DNA of 6,532 nucleotides from CAISIP01 sp037968655 (lineage in GTDB: Bacteria; Pseudomonadota; Gammaproteobacteria; Burkholderiales; Burkholderiaceae_C). A model generated the notes under the pieces. That model was not told where the DNA came from, made no database searches, and saw only the letters and a list, made by a program, of their open reading frames with translations. The stretch's first letter is position 1; the number at the start of each line of letters is the position of its first letter. Shown one piece after another: positions 5,678 through 6,532 of this stretch. Position numbers and translations under genes: made by a program. The stretch is from positions 1 to 6,532 of the forward strand of contig JBBKVW010000241.1 of the NCBI GenBank assembly GCA_037968655.1. Reading direction: 5' to 3'.

Positions 5678-6532
5678 ATGAGTGGCCACGTCAGCATCCA
5701 ACAGCACGGCCCGGTCGCCGTCCTATCGATGGATCGGCCGCCGGTCAACAGCCTGGGCGCGGCCTTGCGCAGTGGCATCGTCGATGCGCTGGAACGCGCA
5801 CTGGTCGACCCGACAATCCAAGCCATCGTGCTCACTGGCACAGCGCGGGCCTTTTCGGCCGGCGCCGACCTCACCGAGTTCGGCTCGCCCAATTCTTCCC
5901 GCGAACCCAGTCTGCGCGTCGTCATCGATCTGCTGGAAAACAGCACCAAACCGGTGGTCGGTGCGATTGCCGGCCAGTGCCTGGGGGGTGGGTTCGAACT
6001 GGCGATGGGCTGCCATTTCCGCGTCGCGCTGGCCGATGCGCAGCTTGGTCTGCCCGAGGTCAAGATCGGCTTGCTGCCCGGGGCCGGCGGCACGCAACGG
6101 CTGCCGCGCCTGATTGGCCTGGAACAGGCGCTCAACATGATCGTGGGCGGCAATCCGGTGGCGGCCAAGCAACTGGCGGGAACGGCTTTGATCGATGCGA
6201 TCGTGGCCGGTGACCTGATCGAGGCCGCAGTGGCGTTCGCCCGCAAAGTGGTCGACGAAGACCTGCCGGTGCGCCGCGCCCGTGACCGCTTTGTGCGCGA
6301 GCCGCATGGCCAGGCGTTCCTGCAATTCGCACGCAACATGGTGGCGCCGCAGGCCAAGGGTTTTCCGGCACCGCTGCGTGCACTCGAGGCGGTGGCAGCC
6401 GCGGTGACGAAACCCTTTGACGAAGGTATGCGAATCGAACGAGAGGGATTCCTGGCGTTGATGGCCACTCCCGAGTCGCGCGCGCTGCGCCATGTGTTTG
6501 GCGCCGAACGTGCCGCCGCCAAGATCGCCGGC
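5678..6532 (+). CDS. Enoyl-CoA hydratase/isomerase domain, N-terminal part of a probable FadB/FadJ-like bifunctional enzyme (runs off the window)
   Basis: The 285 visible codons encode a crotonase-fold domain that hydrates 2-enoyl-CoA in fatty-acid beta-oxidation. The oxyanion-hole motif AFSAGADL is at residues 58-65. The two likely catalytic glutamates are E107 in GGGFELA and E127 in LPEVKIGLLPGAGGTQRL, 20 residues apart as in FadB-type hydratases. After about residue 195 comes the helical linker, ending VFGAERAAAKIAG. In bifunctional family members this segment leads into a Rossmann NAD-binding 3-hydroxyacyl-CoA dehydrogenase domain, so the rest probably lies beyond 6532. The ATG at 5678 is the natural start of the crotonase domain; only a weak GGA precedes it. 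The 118-bp gap after the previous gene shows no clear terminator. GC3 is much higher than in the two preceding genes. Some members are named paaH- or fadJ-like, so no symbol is assigned. Confidence 0.92.
   Translation, partial: MSGHVSIQQHGPVAVLSMDRPPVNSLGAALRSGIVDALERALVDPTIQAIVLTGTARAFSAGADLTEFGSPNSSREPSLRVVIDLLENSTKPVVGAIAGQCLGGGFELAMGCHFRVALADAQLGLPEVKIGLLPGAGGTQRLPRLIGLEQALNMIVGGNPVAAKQLAGTALIDAIVAGDLIEAAVAFARKVVDEDLPVRRARDRFVREPHGQAFLQFARNMVAPQAKGFPAPLRALEAVAAAVTKPFDEGMRIEREGFLALMATPESRALRHVFGAERAAAKIAG

Noticed and set aside
5362..6522. Long minus-strand open frame (386 codons) opposite the enoyl-CoA hydratase gene and the MORN repeat tail
   Set aside because: It is antisense to a clear crotonase domain and to a conserved protein repeat. 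Its product is Arg/Ser/Ala-rich low-complexity sequence typical of high-GC shadow frames.

Overview
The window reads as a GC-rich proteobacterial chromosome segment. The flavour of the bifunctional fatty-acid oxidation gene and the codon choice suggest a betaproteobacterium of the Burkholderiales type, but this is an inference; nothing in the window fixes the taxon. It has three parts: a complete-looking insertion sequence, a two-gene envelope-type accessory cassette, and the start of a housekeeping-type beta-oxidation gene.

Positions 2-2628 hold an IS21-family insertion sequence in minus orientation. The transposase gene istA (923-2470) and the helper ATPase gene istB (84-926) overlap by 4 bases (ATGA). 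Both ends carry two copies of a 20-bp box at a 24-bp period. The copies at the two ends are inverted relative to each other, as expected for IS21-type terminal transposase-binding sites. The DDE triad of IstA and the Walker A/B motifs of IstB are intact, so the element may still be active. The non-coding end upstream of istA is full of potential hairpins, one of which stops 2 nt before the istA start codon.

Positions 2661-5559 hold two plus-strand genes with visibly lower GC and less biased codon use than the gene after them. The first is a class 3 (alpha/beta-hydrolase) lipase with a complete Ser-Asp-His triad and a lipobox. The second is a secreted or membrane-anchored MORN-repeat protein with a signal peptide, about five MORN units, a Q/E/R-rich coiled coil, membrane segments and an unusual C-terminal array of 24-residue repeats. 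Both products look directed to the cell envelope. The gap between them is about 130 bp, so they may be co-expressed, but no shared function can be proven from sequence. The insertion sequence ends only about 32 bp before the best ribosome binding site-supported start of the lipase, so it has probably replaced or altered that gene's promoter.

Positions 5678-6532 hold the first 285 codons of a crotonase-fold enoyl-CoA hydratase/isomerase. It most likely belongs to a FadB/FadJ-like bifunctional enzyme whose dehydrogenase half lies beyond the window. No tRNA, rRNA, CRISPR array or riboswitch was seen. Every inter-gene gap is shorter than 300 bp.
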